From Loktanella sp. SALINAS62 (GTDB lineage: Bacteria; Pseudomonadota; Alphaproteobacteria; Rhodobacterales; Rhodobacteraceae), in NCBI RefSeq assembly GCF_018263905.1, contig NZ_JAAFZU010000023.1:170755-234754 (forward strand): DNA of 64,000 bases, in the 5' to 3' direction. Below, piece by piece: positions 16,585 through 26,758 of the stretch. A program made the position numbers and the translations under genes. The notes beneath the pieces are model-generated. The model was given only the letters and a program-made list of their open reading frames with translations. It searched no databases and was not told where the DNA came from. Positions within the stretch are counted from its first letter, which is position 1. Every line of letters starts with the position of its first letter.

Positions 16585-17369
16585 TCACGGACCAATGGCA
16601 CGCGTCCGAATTCGGTCAGGGTGAACCAACTGCCGTCATCACAGACCGCCGGGATCAGCGGCCGCCCCTTGCCCGCGCCTGCATCCAGATCGATACGGTT
16701 CCCAAAATGCGTCGGCTGGTCGACCATTGTGTGCCCGTGGACCACCATAACGCCGTGGTCATCGTCATTATCCAGCCAGCCATCGCGAATCCAGATCAGA
16801 TCGTTTTCGACCTGCTGATCCAGCGGCACGCCGGGACGGATGCCCGCATGCACGAACAACAGATCGTCCGCACGGTGCATCAGCGGATTGCCCGACAGAA
16901 AATCCAGATGCGCCTGCGGCACCGCAGACTGCGCCGCCGCGACCAATTCGGCCAAGGTCAGATCGCCCTGTTCGGTCGGCTGATAGCGCAGGATTTCCAG
17001 CCCATTTTCATCCAGATCGAATACGGCCGGACCCGTCGGCACGATCCCATAGGATTGCAGCGTCTGCGGCCCGCCCAATCGGGCGTTCATCCATGACAGA
17101 CCCGACTTGATCGCAGGATCATGGCAAGTGCCATCAGCCACGAACAACGCGAACATCCGGTCATGATTGCCTTTGATGAATGTCCAGTTACGCCCCGCAT
17201 CGCGTCCGGCGATCAGCGTGTCGATCACCCCTGCACTATCAGGACCGCGATCTGTGTAATCACCCAGAAAGACGACCGCCGCATCATCGCCACCGTCCCG
17301 CGCGATCAGATCAAGCGCGTGGTCCAACATCTGTTTCTGGCCGTGGATATCACCGATTGCATAGATCAT
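16581..17369 (-). CDS. metallophosphoesterase, Ser/Thr phosphatase / ApaH-like
   Basis: A calcineurin-like phosphoesterase of 262 residues with the complete metal-binding series GDIHG (6-10), GDYTDRG (36-42) and GNHDR (67-71), and VVHGHT near the end. The group includes PrpA-type protein phosphatases and Ap4A hydrolases, and which it is cannot be decided here. Cytoplasmic. Its stop overlaps the mnmH start by four bases, giving a two-gene unit, but no functional link between the two is known to me. The ATG at 17369 has only a weak ribosome binding site (GAGTGTG). Confidence 0.9.
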   Translation of the reverse strand: MIYAIGDIHGQKQMLDHALDLIARDGGDDAAVVFLGDYTDRGPDSAGVIDTLIAGRDAGRNWTFIKGNHDRMFALFVADGTCHDPAIKSGLSWMNARLGGPQTLQSYGIVPTGPAVFDLDENGLEILRYQPTEQGDLTLAELVAAAQSAVPQAHLDFLSGNPLMHRADDLLFVHAGIRPGVPLDQQVENDLIWIRDGWLDNDDDHGVMVVHGHTMVDQPTHFGNRIDLDAGAGKGRPLIPAVCDDGSWFTLTEFGRVPLVRE

Positions 17370-17444
17370 GGGTCACACTCCGTCAGTTGCGGGCAATATG
17401 TAGCAGGCTGCGTGGCGATTGACAGGTCAGACGCAAGGTCCGCA

Positions 17445-17480
17445 TAAAAAGGCCCACCCGGCGTGATGTCCGGGCGGGCC
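17445..17480 (-). terminator. intrinsic terminator after serA
   Basis: Minus-strand hairpin with an 11-bp stem (GGCCCGCCCGG with CCGGGTGGGCC, one G-U), an 8-base loop and a run of five T. It starts 25 bases after the serA stop and closes the serC-serA transcript. Confidence 0.9.
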
Positions 17481-17505
17481 AAATCTGGGTTCAGGACGCA
17501 AGCTG

Positions 17506-19101
17506 TCAGGCGACGTCGAAGGCCAGCGTTTTGATCTGCTGAAACTTTTCAGTCGCGCCAAGCGCTTGCACGACATCTTCCGGAACTTTGTCGTCCACAT
17601 AAAGCAGGGCAATCGCCTCGCCCTTGGCTGCGGAACGTCCAAGGGTAAAGTTTGCAATGTTGACGCCATGGTTGCCCAGCGTCTGCCCCAACACACCGAT
17701 GATGCCGGGGACATCAAGGTTGGTGGTGTACAGCATGTGCCTTCCGATTTCGGCATCGACGTTGATGCCCTTGATCTGGATGAAACGCGGTTTGCCATCG
17801 CTGAACACGGTGCCGGCAACGGACCGTTCCATCTTGGCAGTTTTGACCGTGACTTTGATATAGCCTTCGAAAACGCCGGACTGGTCCTGTTTGGTCGTGC
17901 TGACCTTCATGCCATTTTCCTTGGCGATGACAGGGGCGCTGACCATGTTCACGTCGGGGTTCCGCCGCTGCATGATGCCCGCGACGGTCGACGCTGTCAG
18001 CGCCTTGAGGTTCATATCCGATGCTTCGCCGTCGAACAGAATGTTGATCGACAGGATCGGTTCATCGGTCATCTGCCCGACAAAATTACCAAGATGTTTG
18101 GACAGTTGAATCCACGGGCCCATGATCTTTGATTCGTCTGCCGTGATCGACGGCATGTTGATCGCGTTGGTCACGGCACCAGACAGCAGATAATCGGACA
18201 TCTGTTCCGCGACCTGCAGGGCGACGTTTTCCTGTGCTTCGGTCGTGGCGGCACCCAGATGCGGTGTCACAACGACATTGGGCAGATTGAACAGCGGGCT
18301 GTCGGTGGCTGGTTCTTCGGCAAAAACATCAAACGCGGCACCTGCGACATGGCCGCTTTTGATCGCTTCGGCCAGCGCGGCTTCGTCCACCAGACCGCCA
18401 CGGGCGCAATTCACGATCCGCACACCGGGTTTGAGTTTGGCAATCGCATCCGCCGACAGGATGTTGCGCGTCTGGTCGGTCAGCGGCACGTGGAAAGTGA
18501 TGAAATCAGCCCGACCCAGCAGATCGTCCAGTTCCAGCTTTTCAACACCGATTTCCAGCGCGCGGTCTTCGGACAGGAACGGGTCGTAGGCGACGACCTT
18601 CATTTTCAGACCCTTGGCGCGGTCGATCACGATGGACCCGATATTGCCTGCCCCGATGACGCCCAGCGTCTTGCCGGTCAGCTCGACCCCCATGAAACGG
18701 GATTTTTCCCATTTGCCTGCGTGGGTACTGGCGTTTGCTTCGGGGATCTGGCGTGCGACGGCCATCATCAGGCTGATCGCGTGTTCGGCGGTGGTGATGG
18801 AATTACCAAAGGGCGTGTTCATCACGATGATGCCCTTTTTGGACGCGGCAGGAATGTCGACGTTGTCGACGCCGATCCCGGCGCGACCGATCACTTTGAG
18901 GTTCGTCGCGGCCTCGATCAGCTTTTCGGTGGCTTTCGTGGCGGACCGGATGGCCAGACCGTCGAATTCATGGATCATTTCCAGCAGTTTTTCCTTGTCC
19001 TTGCCCAGTTTGGGTTCGAACGTCACGTCGATCCCACGGTCGCGGAAAATCTGGACGGCAGCTTCGGACAACGCGTCCGAGATCAGAACTTTGGGGGCCA
19101 T
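17506..19101 (-). CDS. serA: D-3-phosphoglycerate dehydrogenase
   Basis: First step of serine synthesis, oxidising 3-phosphoglycerate to phosphohydroxypyruvate with NAD. The 531-residue long form has the substrate and NAD domains (GVIGAGNIGS about residues 147-156, NCARGGLVDEAAL near 230, HLGAATTEAQ near 283). An ASB-type intervening domain follows, then a C-terminal ACT domain for serine-type regulation (YTTNLDVPGIIGVLGQ). AAGGAG precedes the ATG at 19101. It lies 90 bases after serC on the same strand and ends in a strong terminator, so serC-serA is an operon. Confidence 0.97.
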   Translation of the reverse strand: MAPKVLISDALSEAAVQIFRDRGIDVTFEPKLGKDKEKLLEMIHEFDGLAIRSATKATEKLIEAATNLKVIGRAGIGVDNVDIPAASKKGIIVMNTPFGNSITTAEHAISLMMAVARQIPEANASTHAGKWEKSRFMGVELTGKTLGVIGAGNIGSIVIDRAKGLKMKVVAYDPFLSEDRALEIGVEKLELDDLLGRADFITFHVPLTDQTRNILSADAIAKLKPGVRIVNCARGGLVDEAALAEAIKSGHVAGAAFDVFAEEPATDSPLFNLPNVVVTPHLGAATTEAQENVALQVAEQMSDYLLSGAVTNAINMPSITADESKIMGPWIQLSKHLGNFVGQMTDEPILSINILFDGEASDMNLKALTASTVAGIMQRRNPDVNMVSAPVIAKENGMKVSTTKQDQSGVFEGYIKVTVKTAKMERSVAGTVFSDGKPRFIQIKGINVDAEIGRHMLYTTNLDVPGIIGVLGQTLGNHGVNIANFTLGRSAAKGEAIALLYVDDKVPEDVVQALGATEKFQQIKTLAFDVA

Positions 19102-19191
19102 GATGGGCGCTCCTTGAATGAATGGTGCGGGACGCATCCCGCATAAATTGGGGAATGACGGTCGGGCGAAATCATGTCCGCCCGGCCAGCC

Positions 19192-20331
19192 TTAGGCTGC
19201 TAATTCGGCTTGGAATGCCCAGTCGATCCAAGGCAACAGCGCCTGCACATCGGCCGTTTCCACGGTTGCACCGCACCAGATCCGCAGACCGGCTGGGGCG
19301 TCACGGTAGGCACCGATATCCAACGCCACGCCTTCGGCTTCAAGCCGTTTGGCGACGGCCTTGGCAAACGCGGGTCCGTCCGTGATCCGGTCGTCCGTGA
19401 ATTTCACGCAAACGGATGTATTGGACCGCGTCGCAGGATCGCTGGCTAGGTTCGCAATCCAATCGTTGGCATCGCAAAAGTCCCAGATGGCCTGTGCGTT
19501 GGCATCGCAACGGGCGTGCAGGGCGTCCAGACCCCCGATCGACTGTGCCCATTTCAGCGCCAGCAAATAATCTTCGACGCACAGCATGGACGGGGTGTTG
19601 ATCGTTTCACCCTTAAAAATACCTTCGATCAGCTTGCCGCCTTTGGTCATGCGGAAAATCTTGGGCAGCGGCCATGCGGGCGTGTAGCTTTCCAGTCGTT
19701 CCACGGCGCGCGGCGACAGGATCAGCATGCCGTGTGCCGCTTCGCCGCCCATCACTTTTTGCCAGCTGAACGTCGTCACATCCAGCTTGTCCCACGGCAG
19801 ATCCTGCGCAAACGCGGCAGAGGTCGCATCGCACAGCGTCAGCCCTGCACGGTCCGCAGGGATCATCTCGCCATGCGGCATCCGCACGCCAGATGTCGTG
19901 CCGTTCCAGGTGAAACAGACGTCATTGTCATAGTTCAGCGCTGCCATGTCGACGATATCGCCATATTCGGCGGTATGCACCTGCGCTTCGATTTTCAGCT
20001 GTTTGACCACATCCGTGACCCAGCCCGCACCGAAGGATTCCCATGCAACCATTTCGGCAGGGCGTTCCCCCAGCATGGTCCACATCGCCATTTCATAGGC
20101 ACCGGTGTCGGATGCGGGCACGATCCCGATGCGATAATCGTCCGGCACGCCCAGAATGGTGCGCGTCAGGTCGATTGCTTCGGCAAGTTTCGCCTTGCCG
20201 ACAGCAGCCCGGTGCGACCGTCCCAATGGGGCGTCGGACAGGTTCTGCAATTCAAAAACGGGGGGTTTGGCACAGGGGCCAGAAGAAAAACGCGGATTAG
20301 CCGGCCGCGTTGCCGGTTTGGTCGTAACCAT
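19192..20331 (-). CDS. serC: phosphoserine aminotransferase
   Basis: Second step of serine synthesis, transaminating phosphohydroxypyruvate with glutamate; PLP enzyme. The 379-residue protein opens with the alphaproteobacterial form [15 protein letters not shown] and binds PLP through the Lys in [16 protein letters not shown] chose the ATG at 20331 ([10 protein letters not shown]), preceded by GAGGATACC. An in-frame ATG at 20391 would add 20 residues with no family resemblance. The upstream 100 bases probably hold the leader hairpin described for serC in this class. Upstream on the same strand is the GH13 gene, 110 bases away. Confidence 0.96.
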   Translation of the reverse strand: MVTTKPATRPANPRFSSGPCAKPPVFELQNLSDAPLGRSHRAAVGKAKLAEAIDLTRTILGVPDDYRIGIVPASDTGAYEMAMWTMLGERPAEMVAWESFGAGWVTDVVKQLKIEAQVHTAEYGDIVDMAALNYDNDVCFTWNGTTSGVRMPHGEMIPADRAGLTLCDATSAAFAQDLPWDKLDVTTFSWQKVMGGEAAHGMLILSPRAVERLESYTPAWPLPKIFRMTKGGKLIEGIFKGETINTPSMLCVEDYLLALKWAQSIGGLDALHARCDANAQAIWDFCDANDWIANLASDPATRSNTSVCVKFTDDRITDGPAFAKAVAKRLEAEGVALDIGAYRDAPAGLRIWCGATVETADVQALLPWIDWAFQAELAA

Positions 20332-20440
20332 TGCTGGTATCCTCACAGATAAGCGCCCTTCGTTGGGGAAGGGTGTCCCACCGCCGGACATAGATCGGAC
20401 GCCGGGTAAAGGCAACGACGGTTTTACGACATTTTGCGAC
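20332..20440 (-). promoter_or_regulatory. possible serC leader RNA
   Basis: Alphaproteobacterial serC genes often carry a structured leader (the serC motif). On the minus strand this 109-base leader contains a compact hairpin, CCCTTC/GAAGGG with a 6-base loop (about 20362-20379), followed within 20 bases by the serC ribosome binding site region. I recall the motif class from established knowledge but could not align its consensus, so the match is tentative. No T-run follows the hairpin, so a classical terminator is not supported. Confidence 0.35.
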
Positions 20441-21982
20441 TTAGTGTGCGCGCAGGATTCGCGCCTCGTGCGGGGCCAGCGGACCAGTGCCGTCATGCGA
20501 CGACAGCAGGGTATCGCCGCTTGGTGCAGGCTGTGTGTGATCCGAGAAATTCAGCGCAATCAGGATTGTCTGGTCCGCCCCGTCCCGCGCGAAGATCAGC
20601 ACATCATCGGTCGCCGTGACAGTGCGATAGGCACCCCGCAGCAATGCGTCCGTCCCCTGTCGCAACGCGATCAGCTGCAGGACATAATCCACGACCGACC
20701 CCGGACCTTGCAGGCTGACAGGACCGTCGCGCGGCACCGCAACCGGCAACCACGGCGTGCCGGTGGTAAAGCCCGCGCCGTTGCTGGCATCCCACGGCAT
20801 CGGCGTGCGGACCGGGTCGCGTCCCAGCCCCTTGCCCGGGACCTGAATTTCCCACGGGTCCTGCACCTTGTCCGCAGGAATATCAGCGTTTTCGATCCCC
20901 AGTTCGTCGCCTTGATAGATCGTCGGCGTGCCACGCAGACACAGCAGCAGCGTCATCGCCAACCGCGCCCGATCATGGCCCACACGCGACGCGATACGGA
21001 TGCAATCGTGATTGCCAATCACCCATGTCGGCCATCCGTCACGGGGCAAGGCCGCCACATAGTTTTCGATGGTGCGGACAAGGACCGGAACGGTCCATTC
21101 CACATCCAGCAGCGCAAAATTGAACGGCAGTTGGAACCCGTCCATATCCGCGCCGTAGTAGCGGGTCACCTCTGCCAGCGTGCCGTCGGTTTCGCCCAAC
21201 AGCAGGCGACCGGGAAACTCCTCTGTCACGCGGCGCATCATCCGCACGATATCAAAATTGAACGGCTGGTTTTTGGAATGAGCTTTCAACAGCCGTTGGG
21301 ACGGGTTCATCCCGTCATGCCAATCGGGATTTTCTGGGTGGTCGCCCCTTGCCACGTCTGGCGCGGCATGGGTGATCGCATCGACGCGAAAGCCATCGAC
21401 GCCACGCTGATACCAAAACCGCATGGTATCCAGCATTTCGGCCTGCACCTGCGGATTGCGCCAGTTCAGGCTGGGCTGGGACGCCAGAAAGATATGCAGG
21501 TAATATTGACCCGTCGTTTCATCCCACGCCCATGTCGTCGGGCCGAATTCGCTGATCCAGTTGGTGGGGGGGCTGCCGTCGGGCTGGGCGTCGCGCCAGA
21601 TGTACCAATCGCGTTTGGGGTGGTCGCGCGACGACCGGCTATCGACAAACCATGGATGCTGGTCGCTTGTATGGCTGGGCACAAAATCCAGCAGCACCTT
21701 GAGCCCGCGGGTATGGGCCGCAGCGATCAGCGCATCGAAATCCCGGTGCGTGCCGAACATCGGATCGATGCCACGATAGTCACTGATATCGTAGCCGAAA
21801 TCCTTCATCGGGGATGGAAAGATCGGGGAAATCCAGACGATATCCGCGCCCAGCGCCTTGATATAATCCAGCCGCTGGATGATGCCTTGCAGGTCACCGA
21901 TCCCGTCGCCGTCGCTGTCCTGAAAACTGCGGGGGTATACCTGATAAATGATCCCGCGTTGCCACCATGTCAGATCCGTCAT
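20441..21982 (-). CDS. GH13 alpha-glucosidase
   Basis: Cytoplasmic glycoside hydrolase family 13 enzyme of 513 residues, close to oligo-1,6-glucosidase / alpha-glucosidase. The barrel start [20 protein letters not shown] (6-25) and [14 protein letters not shown] are typical. The catalytic nucleophile is the Asp of [10 protein letters not shown], the acid is the Glu of LLLGETDG, and the third carboxylate is in VIGNHD. Exclusive alpha-1,4 or 1,6 preference cannot be read safely. AGGAG precedes the ATG at 21982. No sugar transporter or regulator is adjacent; it sits alone between serC and serB. Confidence 0.93.
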   Translation of the reverse strand: MTDLTWWQRGIIYQVYPRSFQDSDGDGIGDLQGIIQRLDYIKALGADIVWISPIFPSPMKDFGYDISDYRGIDPMFGTHRDFDALIAAAHTRGLKVLLDFVPSHTSDQHPWFVDSRSSRDHPKRDWYIWRDAQPDGSPPTNWISEFGPTTWAWDETTGQYYLHIFLASQPSLNWRNPQVQAEMLDTMRFWYQRGVDGFRVDAITHAAPDVARGDHPENPDWHDGMNPSQRLLKAHSKNQPFNFDIVRMMRRVTEEFPGRLLLGETDGTLAEVTRYYGADMDGFQLPFNFALLDVEWTVPVLVRTIENYVAALPRDGWPTWVIGNHDCIRIASRVGHDRARLAMTLLLCLRGTPTIYQGDELGIENADIPADKVQDPWEIQVPGKGLGRDPVRTPMPWDASNGAGFTTGTPWLPVAVPRDGPVSLQGPGSVVDYVLQLIALRQGTDALLRGAYRTVTATDDVLIFARDGADQTILIALNFSDHTQPAPSGDTLLSSHDGTGPLAPHEARILRAH

Positions 21983-22045
21983 GCCGCTCTCCTGCTTTCC
22001 CTTCGGACTTAACCGCATTACTCCGTTCGTCAAAGGAGACCGCCC

Positions 22046-22915
22046 ATGTTCGTCACGACCCTGATCGCGCAGCCCGGCGCATTGGACGCCACGCTGGTCG
22101 AAAACCTGCGCAACGCCTGGGGTGGCGGCGATGCTGTCTGGCTGTCGCGCGGCACCGCTGCGGAATTCACCATGCCCGCCGCGCCCGAAAACCAATGGAC
22201 TGTCTGGGACGACATGCAGGCGTTGGGCGTCGATCTGGTGGTGCAACCCGCCGACAACCGCCGCAAACGTCTGCTGCTGGCCGACATGGACAGCACAATG
22301 ATCCGTCAGGAATGTATCGACGAACTGGCGGCAGAGGCAGGTGTCGGGGAACGCGTGGCCGATATCACCGCCCGCGCCATGAACGGCGAGTTGAATTTCG
22401 AATCCGCGCTGATCGAACGGGTCGGCCTGCTGAAAGGTCTGCCGGACAGCATCATCCAGCACGTCGTCGACACCCGCATCACCTTGATGCCCGGCGGTCA
22501 GACGCTTGTGGCAACGATGCAGGCACATGGCGCGTATGCCGCACTGGTGTCTGGCGGGTTCACCGCATTTACCGCCCGGATCGCGGAAACGCTGGGATTC
22601 GACGAAAACCGCGCCAACACCCTGATAGTCGCGGATGGTGCGCTGACAGGTGACGTCGGTCACCCGATTCTGGGCCGCGAAGCCAAGATTCAGGCACTGT
22701 CAGAGATCACCACCCGGCTGGGCCTGACCGAAGCGGACGCCATCGCCGTGGGCGACGGGGCCAACGATCTGGGGATGCTGGGCCGGGCCGGCACCGGCGT
22801 TGCCCTGCATGCGAAACCCAGCGTTCAGAAAGAATGTGCCGTTAGGATCAACCATTCAGACCTGACCGCCCTGCTGTTCATTCAAGGTTATGCCGACAGC
22901 GAATTTGTCGGCTAG
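22046..22915 (+). CDS. serB: phosphoserine phosphatase
   Basis: Last step of serine synthesis, dephosphorylating phosphoserine. The 289-residue HAD-superfamily protein has the nucleophile motif DMDST at 80-84, SGGFTAF in motif II, the Lys of REAKIQAL and GDGANDLGML as the metal motif. A short N-terminal domain precedes the HAD domain as in other SerB. AAAGGAGA lies 7 bases before the ATG. It is divergent from the GH13 gene (63-base gap) and its TAG is followed directly by the ATG of the TSUP gene. Confidence 0.96.
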   Translation: MFVTTLIAQPGALDATLVENLRNAWGGGDAVWLSRGTAAEFTMPAAPENQWTVWDDMQALGVDLVVQPADNRRKRLLLADMDSTMIRQECIDELAAEAGVGERVADITARAMNGELNFESALIERVGLLKGLPDSIIQHVVDTRITLMPGGQTLVATMQAHGAYAALVSGGFTAFTARIAETLGFDENRANTLIVADGALTGDVGHPILGREAKIQALSEITTRLGLTEADAIAVGDGANDLGMLGRAGTGVALHAKPSVQKECAVRINHSDLTALLFIQGYADSEFVG

Positions 22916-23677
22916 ATGTTCGAAGTCGCATCCGATGTCCTGATCTGGCTTTTGCTGGCCGCCTTTATCGCCGGGATCGTCGATTCCATCGCGGGTGGCG
23001 GCGGTCTGATCACGCTGCCGGTGCTTGTACTGGCCGGTGCGCCGCCCGTGACGGCGATTGCCACGAACAAGGTGCAGGGTGTCTTTGGTGCGGGAATGGC
23101 GGCGATCACATATGCGCGGGGCGGGCATGTCGACCTGCGAAAACAACTGCGGCCCGCGCTACTGGCCTTTGCCGCGGCGATCGCGGGGGCGCTGCTGACA
23201 TCGCGCCTGCCGACAGATGTGATCCGGCTGGGCCTGCCGATCCTGCTGATCGGGATTGCGCTGTTTTTCGCGCTGAAACCGGGTCTGAACGATGTGGACC
23301 GCGCCCAGCGCATCGCGCCGTGGATCTTTGCGTTGACCGTCGTGCCACTGGTGGCGTTCTACGACGGACTGATCGGACCGGGGGCAGGTGCGTTCTATAT
23401 GTTGGGATTTGTCGGGTTGGCGGGATACGGCGTCTTGCGGGCCACGGCCCATACCAAGCTGCTGAATTTCGCATCCAACCTTGGCGGCATCGCAACCTAT
23501 GCGCTGGTTGCACAGCCCTGGTGGGCGGTCGGGCTGGCAATGGGCGCGGCGCAGATCGCCGGGGCATGGGTCGGATCGAAACTGGCCATGCGGGTCGGGT
23601 CGCGCCTGATCAAACCCGTGCTGGTCACAGCCGCAACGGCGTTGGCCGTGCGGCTGCTTTGGGAAATATGGGCCTAG
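22916..23677 (+). CDS. TSUP family (TauE/SafE) anion exporter
   Basis: A 253-residue inner-membrane protein of the sulfite-exporter TauE/SafE type, with about eight helices. The first repeat carries GIVDSIAGGGGLITLPVL and ATNKVQGVFG; the second carries DGLIGPGAGAFYM, ATAHTKLLNFASN. These duplicated motifs are the family hallmark. Translation must be coupled to serB since no base separates stop and start. Sulfite, sulfoacetate and similar anions are candidate substrates; the location beside a rhodanese gene (convergent) is compatible with sulfur metabolism but proves nothing. Confidence 0.9.
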   Translation: MFEVASDVLIWLLLAAFIAGIVDSIAGGGGLITLPVLVLAGAPPVTAIATNKVQGVFGAGMAAITYARGGHVDLRKQLRPALLAFAAAIAGALLTSRLPTDVIRLGLPILLIGIALFFALKPGLNDVDRAQRIAPWIFALTVVPLVAFYDGLIGPGAGAFYMLGFVGLAGYGVLRATAHTKLLNFASNLGGIATYALVAQPWWAVGLAMGAAQIAGAWVGSKLAMRVGSRLIKPVLVTAATALAVRLLWEIWA

Positions 23678-24054
23678 ACCTCTTCGGTCGGGCCGCCTGC
23701 CTCTTTCCAGTCGGGGACGCCGCCGACGTTGGTGACGTCGGTGTAACCCATGTCCTTCAGCGTCTTGCCGGCAAGCGCTGCTTGACCGCCTGCACCACAG
23801 ACAAGGTAATATTTGCCATCACGCTTCAGGAAATCCTTGTAATAGGGTGAATCCGGGTCGGCTGAAAATTCCATGAAACCGCGTGCGACGTGCTTTGCAC
23901 CCTTGATCGTGCCGGTCTTTTTCATGTCAGCGCTGTCGCGCACATCGATCCAGACACCCCCATCGTCGGATGCATGGGCCTTGATCGCATCTTCTGTGGA
24001 TATGCGGGTGATGACGCTGTTGGCTTCTTCCAGATAGTCTTTGGCGGTTTTCAT
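23674..24054 (-). CDS. rhodanese-like sulfurtransferase
   Basis: A single-domain rhodanese of 126 residues, cytoplasmic. The domain starts with WIDVRDSADMKKTG and its active-site loop is VCGAGGQA with Cys86; the loop length is that of thiosulfate- or polysulfide-binding rhodaneses. An N-terminal helix (residues 1-20) precedes the domain. AGGAG is placed 7 bases before the ATG. It ends 4 bases into the TSUP gene on the other strand. Exact sulfur donor and acceptor are unknown. Confidence 0.88.
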   Translation of the reverse strand: MKTAKDYLEEANSVITRISTEDAIKAHASDDGGVWIDVRDSADMKKTGTIKGAKHVARGFMEFSADPDSPYYKDFLKRDGKYYLVCGAGGQAALAGKTLKDMGYTDVTNVGGVPDWKEAGGPTEEV

Positions 24055-24114
24055 GGCGGCGCTCCTATTATCCGTTTGCAACACAGATAGCGCGCCTTTC
24101 ACGGTGTCCAGCGC

Positions 24115-25326
24115 CTAGCGCATCAGTCGCGGCAACGCGCCGTTCAGTCCCGCTGCCTCGCGGATGAAACCGCGGCGCAGACCGGGCACCGCGTTCACGA
24201 TCCCCATGCCCAGATCGCGCACCCCGCGCAGCAGGGCGTTATCGTTTGAAAACAACCGATTGAACGCGTCCGTCGCCAGCGCCAGCTTGACCGTATCGAA
24301 ACGCCGCCACTGCTGATAGGCGTCCAGCGTCGTCGGGCTGCCGATATCCTGTCCGCGCTGGCGGGCGTCCTGCAAAACATGCGCCAGTGCCGCGACATCA
24401 CGCAGACCGGCGTTCAACCCCTGCCCCGCAATCGGGTGGATACCATGTGCGGCATCACCGACAAGCGCGATACGCGGCGCGATCAGGCTGTGCGCCAGTG
24501 TCAGCCCCAACGGATAGGTGAACCGCTGACCTGCCAGCCGGATATCCCCCAGAAACGACCCAAAAGCGGGCCGAAGCACGTCCAGAAACGCATCGTCATC
24601 CAGTTCCATCGCCGCCGTCGCGCGGCTGGCTTTTTCCGACCAGACGATGGACGACCTGTTGCCCGTCAAGGGCAGGATCGCCAACGGTCCGCCCGGCATA
24701 AAGAATTGATGCGCGATGCCATTGTGCGGCAGATCGTGTTCGACGGCACAGACCAGCGCACGCTGATCGTAATCCCATCCGGTGCGCCCGATCCCGGCCC
24801 GCCGCGCGGTACCGCTGGATCGCCCGTCGCACCCGACCAGCACACGTGCGCTACAGGTCGTGCCGTCGTCCAGCGCCACCGACACGCCAGCCTGTTCGAT
24901 CTGCTGGCTGACGACCGTGCGGCCCGTCACATGCGTGATCCCGTCACGGTCAAGCGCACCCAACAGGGCGGGCCGAAGATGGCGATCCTGCACCAGCCAG
25001 CCCATCGGGCCTTCTTCGATCTCGGCGTGGTCGAAATGCATCATCCAGGGTGACGCGCCTTCACCGGCGCGACCGTCCGTCACCTTGATGTCCAGCATGG
25101 GCTGGGCGTCGTCGGCAACGTCGTCCCAGACCCCCAACCGGCGCAACATCCGCACCGACGTCAGTGACAATGCATAGGCCCGGCCATCGAAATCAGGCGC
25201 GCGCTGCGTGTCCGGCACCATTGCGTCAACGATCGTAACGTCCAGACCCACGTGGGCCGCTGCAAGCGCCAGCACTGGGCCATTCAGCCCACCGCCGACG
25301 ATCAGAATGTCGCTTTCAGTTTTCAT
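24115..25326 (-). CDS. ubiH: UbiH/VisC-family FAD monooxygenase
   Basis: FAD-dependent aromatic hydroxylase of 403 residues, likely in ubiquinone ring hydroxylation. N-terminal dinucleotide motif LIVGGGLNGPVLALAAA (about 9-25), then CDGRSSGTAR and the FAD/ribityl motif ALVGDAAHGIHPIAGQGLN, the UbiH/F/COQ6 hallmark. Several UbiH/UbiF/UbiL paralogues exist in alphaproteobacteria, so the carbon it hydroxylates cannot be told from sequence alone; the symbol marks the family. The ATG at 25326 is chosen from the FAD motif position. It is divergent from the amidase gene. Confidence 0.88.
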   Translation of the reverse strand: MKTESDILIVGGGLNGPVLALAAAHVGLDVTIVDAMVPDTQRAPDFDGRAYALSLTSVRMLRRLGVWDDVADDAQPMLDIKVTDGRAGEGASPWMMHFDHAEIEEGPMGWLVQDRHLRPALLGALDRDGITHVTGRTVVSQQIEQAGVSVALDDGTTCSARVLVGCDGRSSGTARRAGIGRTGWDYDQRALVCAVEHDLPHNGIAHQFFMPGGPLAILPLTGNRSSIVWSEKASRATAAMELDDDAFLDVLRPAFGSFLGDIRLAGQRFTYPLGLTLAHSLIAPRIALVGDAAHGIHPIAGQGLNAGLRDVAALAHVLQDARQRGQDIGSPTTLDAYQQWRRFDTVKLALATDAFNRLFSNDNALLRGVRDLGMGIVNAVPGLRRGFIREAAGLNGALPRLMR

Positions 25327-25406
25327 ACTGCACGATATGGTTGCGCATGCAGGATTGTCCATGCGGCAGCGCACCGCTACCCTGTCGACAAATGACGGAG
25401 GACGCG

Positions 25407-26732
25407 ATGGACGACTGGCGGTGGATGACGGCGCAGGATCTGGGCATGGCGATCGCCGCAGGCGGCATCGACCCCGCCGCCCTGTGCGAGGTGTTTTTGG
25501 CCGCCATCGCGGCGCACCCCGATGGCAAGCGGATCTACACCAGCGTCACCGAAAACCGCGCCCGCGCCGAAGCGCACGCCGCCAGTGACCGGGCCAGTTC
25601 TGGCCTGCGACGCGGCCCGCTGGACGGTGTGCCGATCAGCTGGAAAGACCTGTTCGATACCGCAGGCACCACGACAGAGGCGGGCACACGCCTGCTGTCG
25701 GGTCGGGTGCCGGTCCGCGATGCGCTGGTGCTGGAAAATGCCACCGCTGCCGGTCTGGTGTGTCTGGGCAAGACCCATATGTCGGAAATCGCGTTTTCCG
25801 GGCTGGGTGTGAACCCGATCACCGCAACACCGCCGAACCGCAACGACCATGACGCAGCGCCCGGCGGGTCGTCTTCGGGGGCGGCGGCATCTGTTGCATT
25901 CGGATTGGCGGCCGCTGCCATCGGGTCCGACACAGGCGGTTCGGTGCGGGTTCCCGCCGCCTGGAACGATCTGACGGGGTTCAAGACGACCCACGGGCGG
26001 TTGACCCTGCAAGGCACCGTGCCGCTGTGTATCACGTTCGACAGCATCGGGCCGCTGTGCCGATCCGTCACCGATGCCGCACTTTTGACGGCAGCCCTTG
26101 GCGGTGAACGCGCGCCTGATCTGTCCAATCCGCGTCAAGACCTGCATATGGCGATTCTTGATACCGTTGCGATGGATGGTCTGGAACAGGCCCCGGCCGA
26201 CGGGTTCCGCGCCGCAGTCGCCACACTGCAATCCGCTGGTGTCACGGTCGATCACCTGAAATTTCCCCCGATGGAAGAGGTGTTTACCTTTGCCGGGCCG
26301 CTATACACAGCGGACGCATGGGCGTGGTGGCGCGATCTGATCAGCACCCATCCCGGCGTCATGTTCAACCAGATCGAGGAACGTGTCAGCGCCGGACAAG
26401 ACGTATCGGCGGCCGATTACATCGCGTCATGGACCCGGTTGCGTGCCGTGCGCGCCGAATTTGCCGAAGCGATTGCGCCCTATGATGCAATCCTGATGCC
26501 GACGGCCTCGATCCTGCCGCCAAAGGTCCGGCGCCTGCTGGACGATTCCGACTACTACAAGACGCAGAACCTGCTGACGCTGCGCAATACGCGCATCGCC
26601 AACCTGATGGACCTGCCCGCCGTCACGCTGCCCACTGGCACGCCATCCTGCGGGATCATGCTGTGCGGCCAACCGGGACGCGACGATGCGTTGCTACGGG
26701 TCGCCCGTGCGGCAGAGATGGCGCTGGCCTAA
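25407..26732 (+). CDS. amidase (amidase signature family)
   Basis: Amidase-signature hydrolase of 441 residues. The Ser-cisSer-Lys triad is visible: Lys80 (ISWKDLFD), Ser155 in PGGSSSGAA, and nucleophile Ser179 in SDTGGSVR, with the canonical 24-residue spacing between the two Ser. GGAG precedes the ATG at 25407; an in-frame ATG at 25392 overlaps that site. It is not GatA: no gatB/gatC neighbours and the length and C-terminus differ. Its amide substrate is unknown. Cytoplasmic. Confidence 0.9.
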   Translation: MDDWRWMTAQDLGMAIAAGGIDPAALCEVFLAAIAAHPDGKRIYTSVTENRARAEAHAASDRASSGLRRGPLDGVPISWKDLFDTAGTTTEAGTRLLSGRVPVRDALVLENATAAGLVCLGKTHMSEIAFSGLGVNPITATPPNRNDHDAAPGGSSSGAAASVAFGLAAAAIGSDTGGSVRVPAAWNDLTGFKTTHGRLTLQGTVPLCITFDSIGPLCRSVTDAALLTAALGGERAPDLSNPRQDLHMAILDTVAMDGLEQAPADGFRAAVATLQSAGVTVDHLKFPPMEEVFTFAGPLYTADAWAWWRDLISTHPGVMFNQIEERVSAGQDVSAADYIASWTRLRAVRAEFAEAIAPYDAILMPTASILPPKVRRLLDDSDYYKTQNLLTLRNTRIANLMDLPAVTLPTGTPSCGIMLCGQPGRDDALLRVARAAEMALA

Positions 26733-26758
26733 AAGACACATTCTTGCGTCAAAGCCCC

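Noticed and set aside
25407-26732. Amidase as the GatA subunit of tRNA amidotransferase
   Set aside because: No gatB or gatC is nearby and the C-terminal part does not follow GatA.
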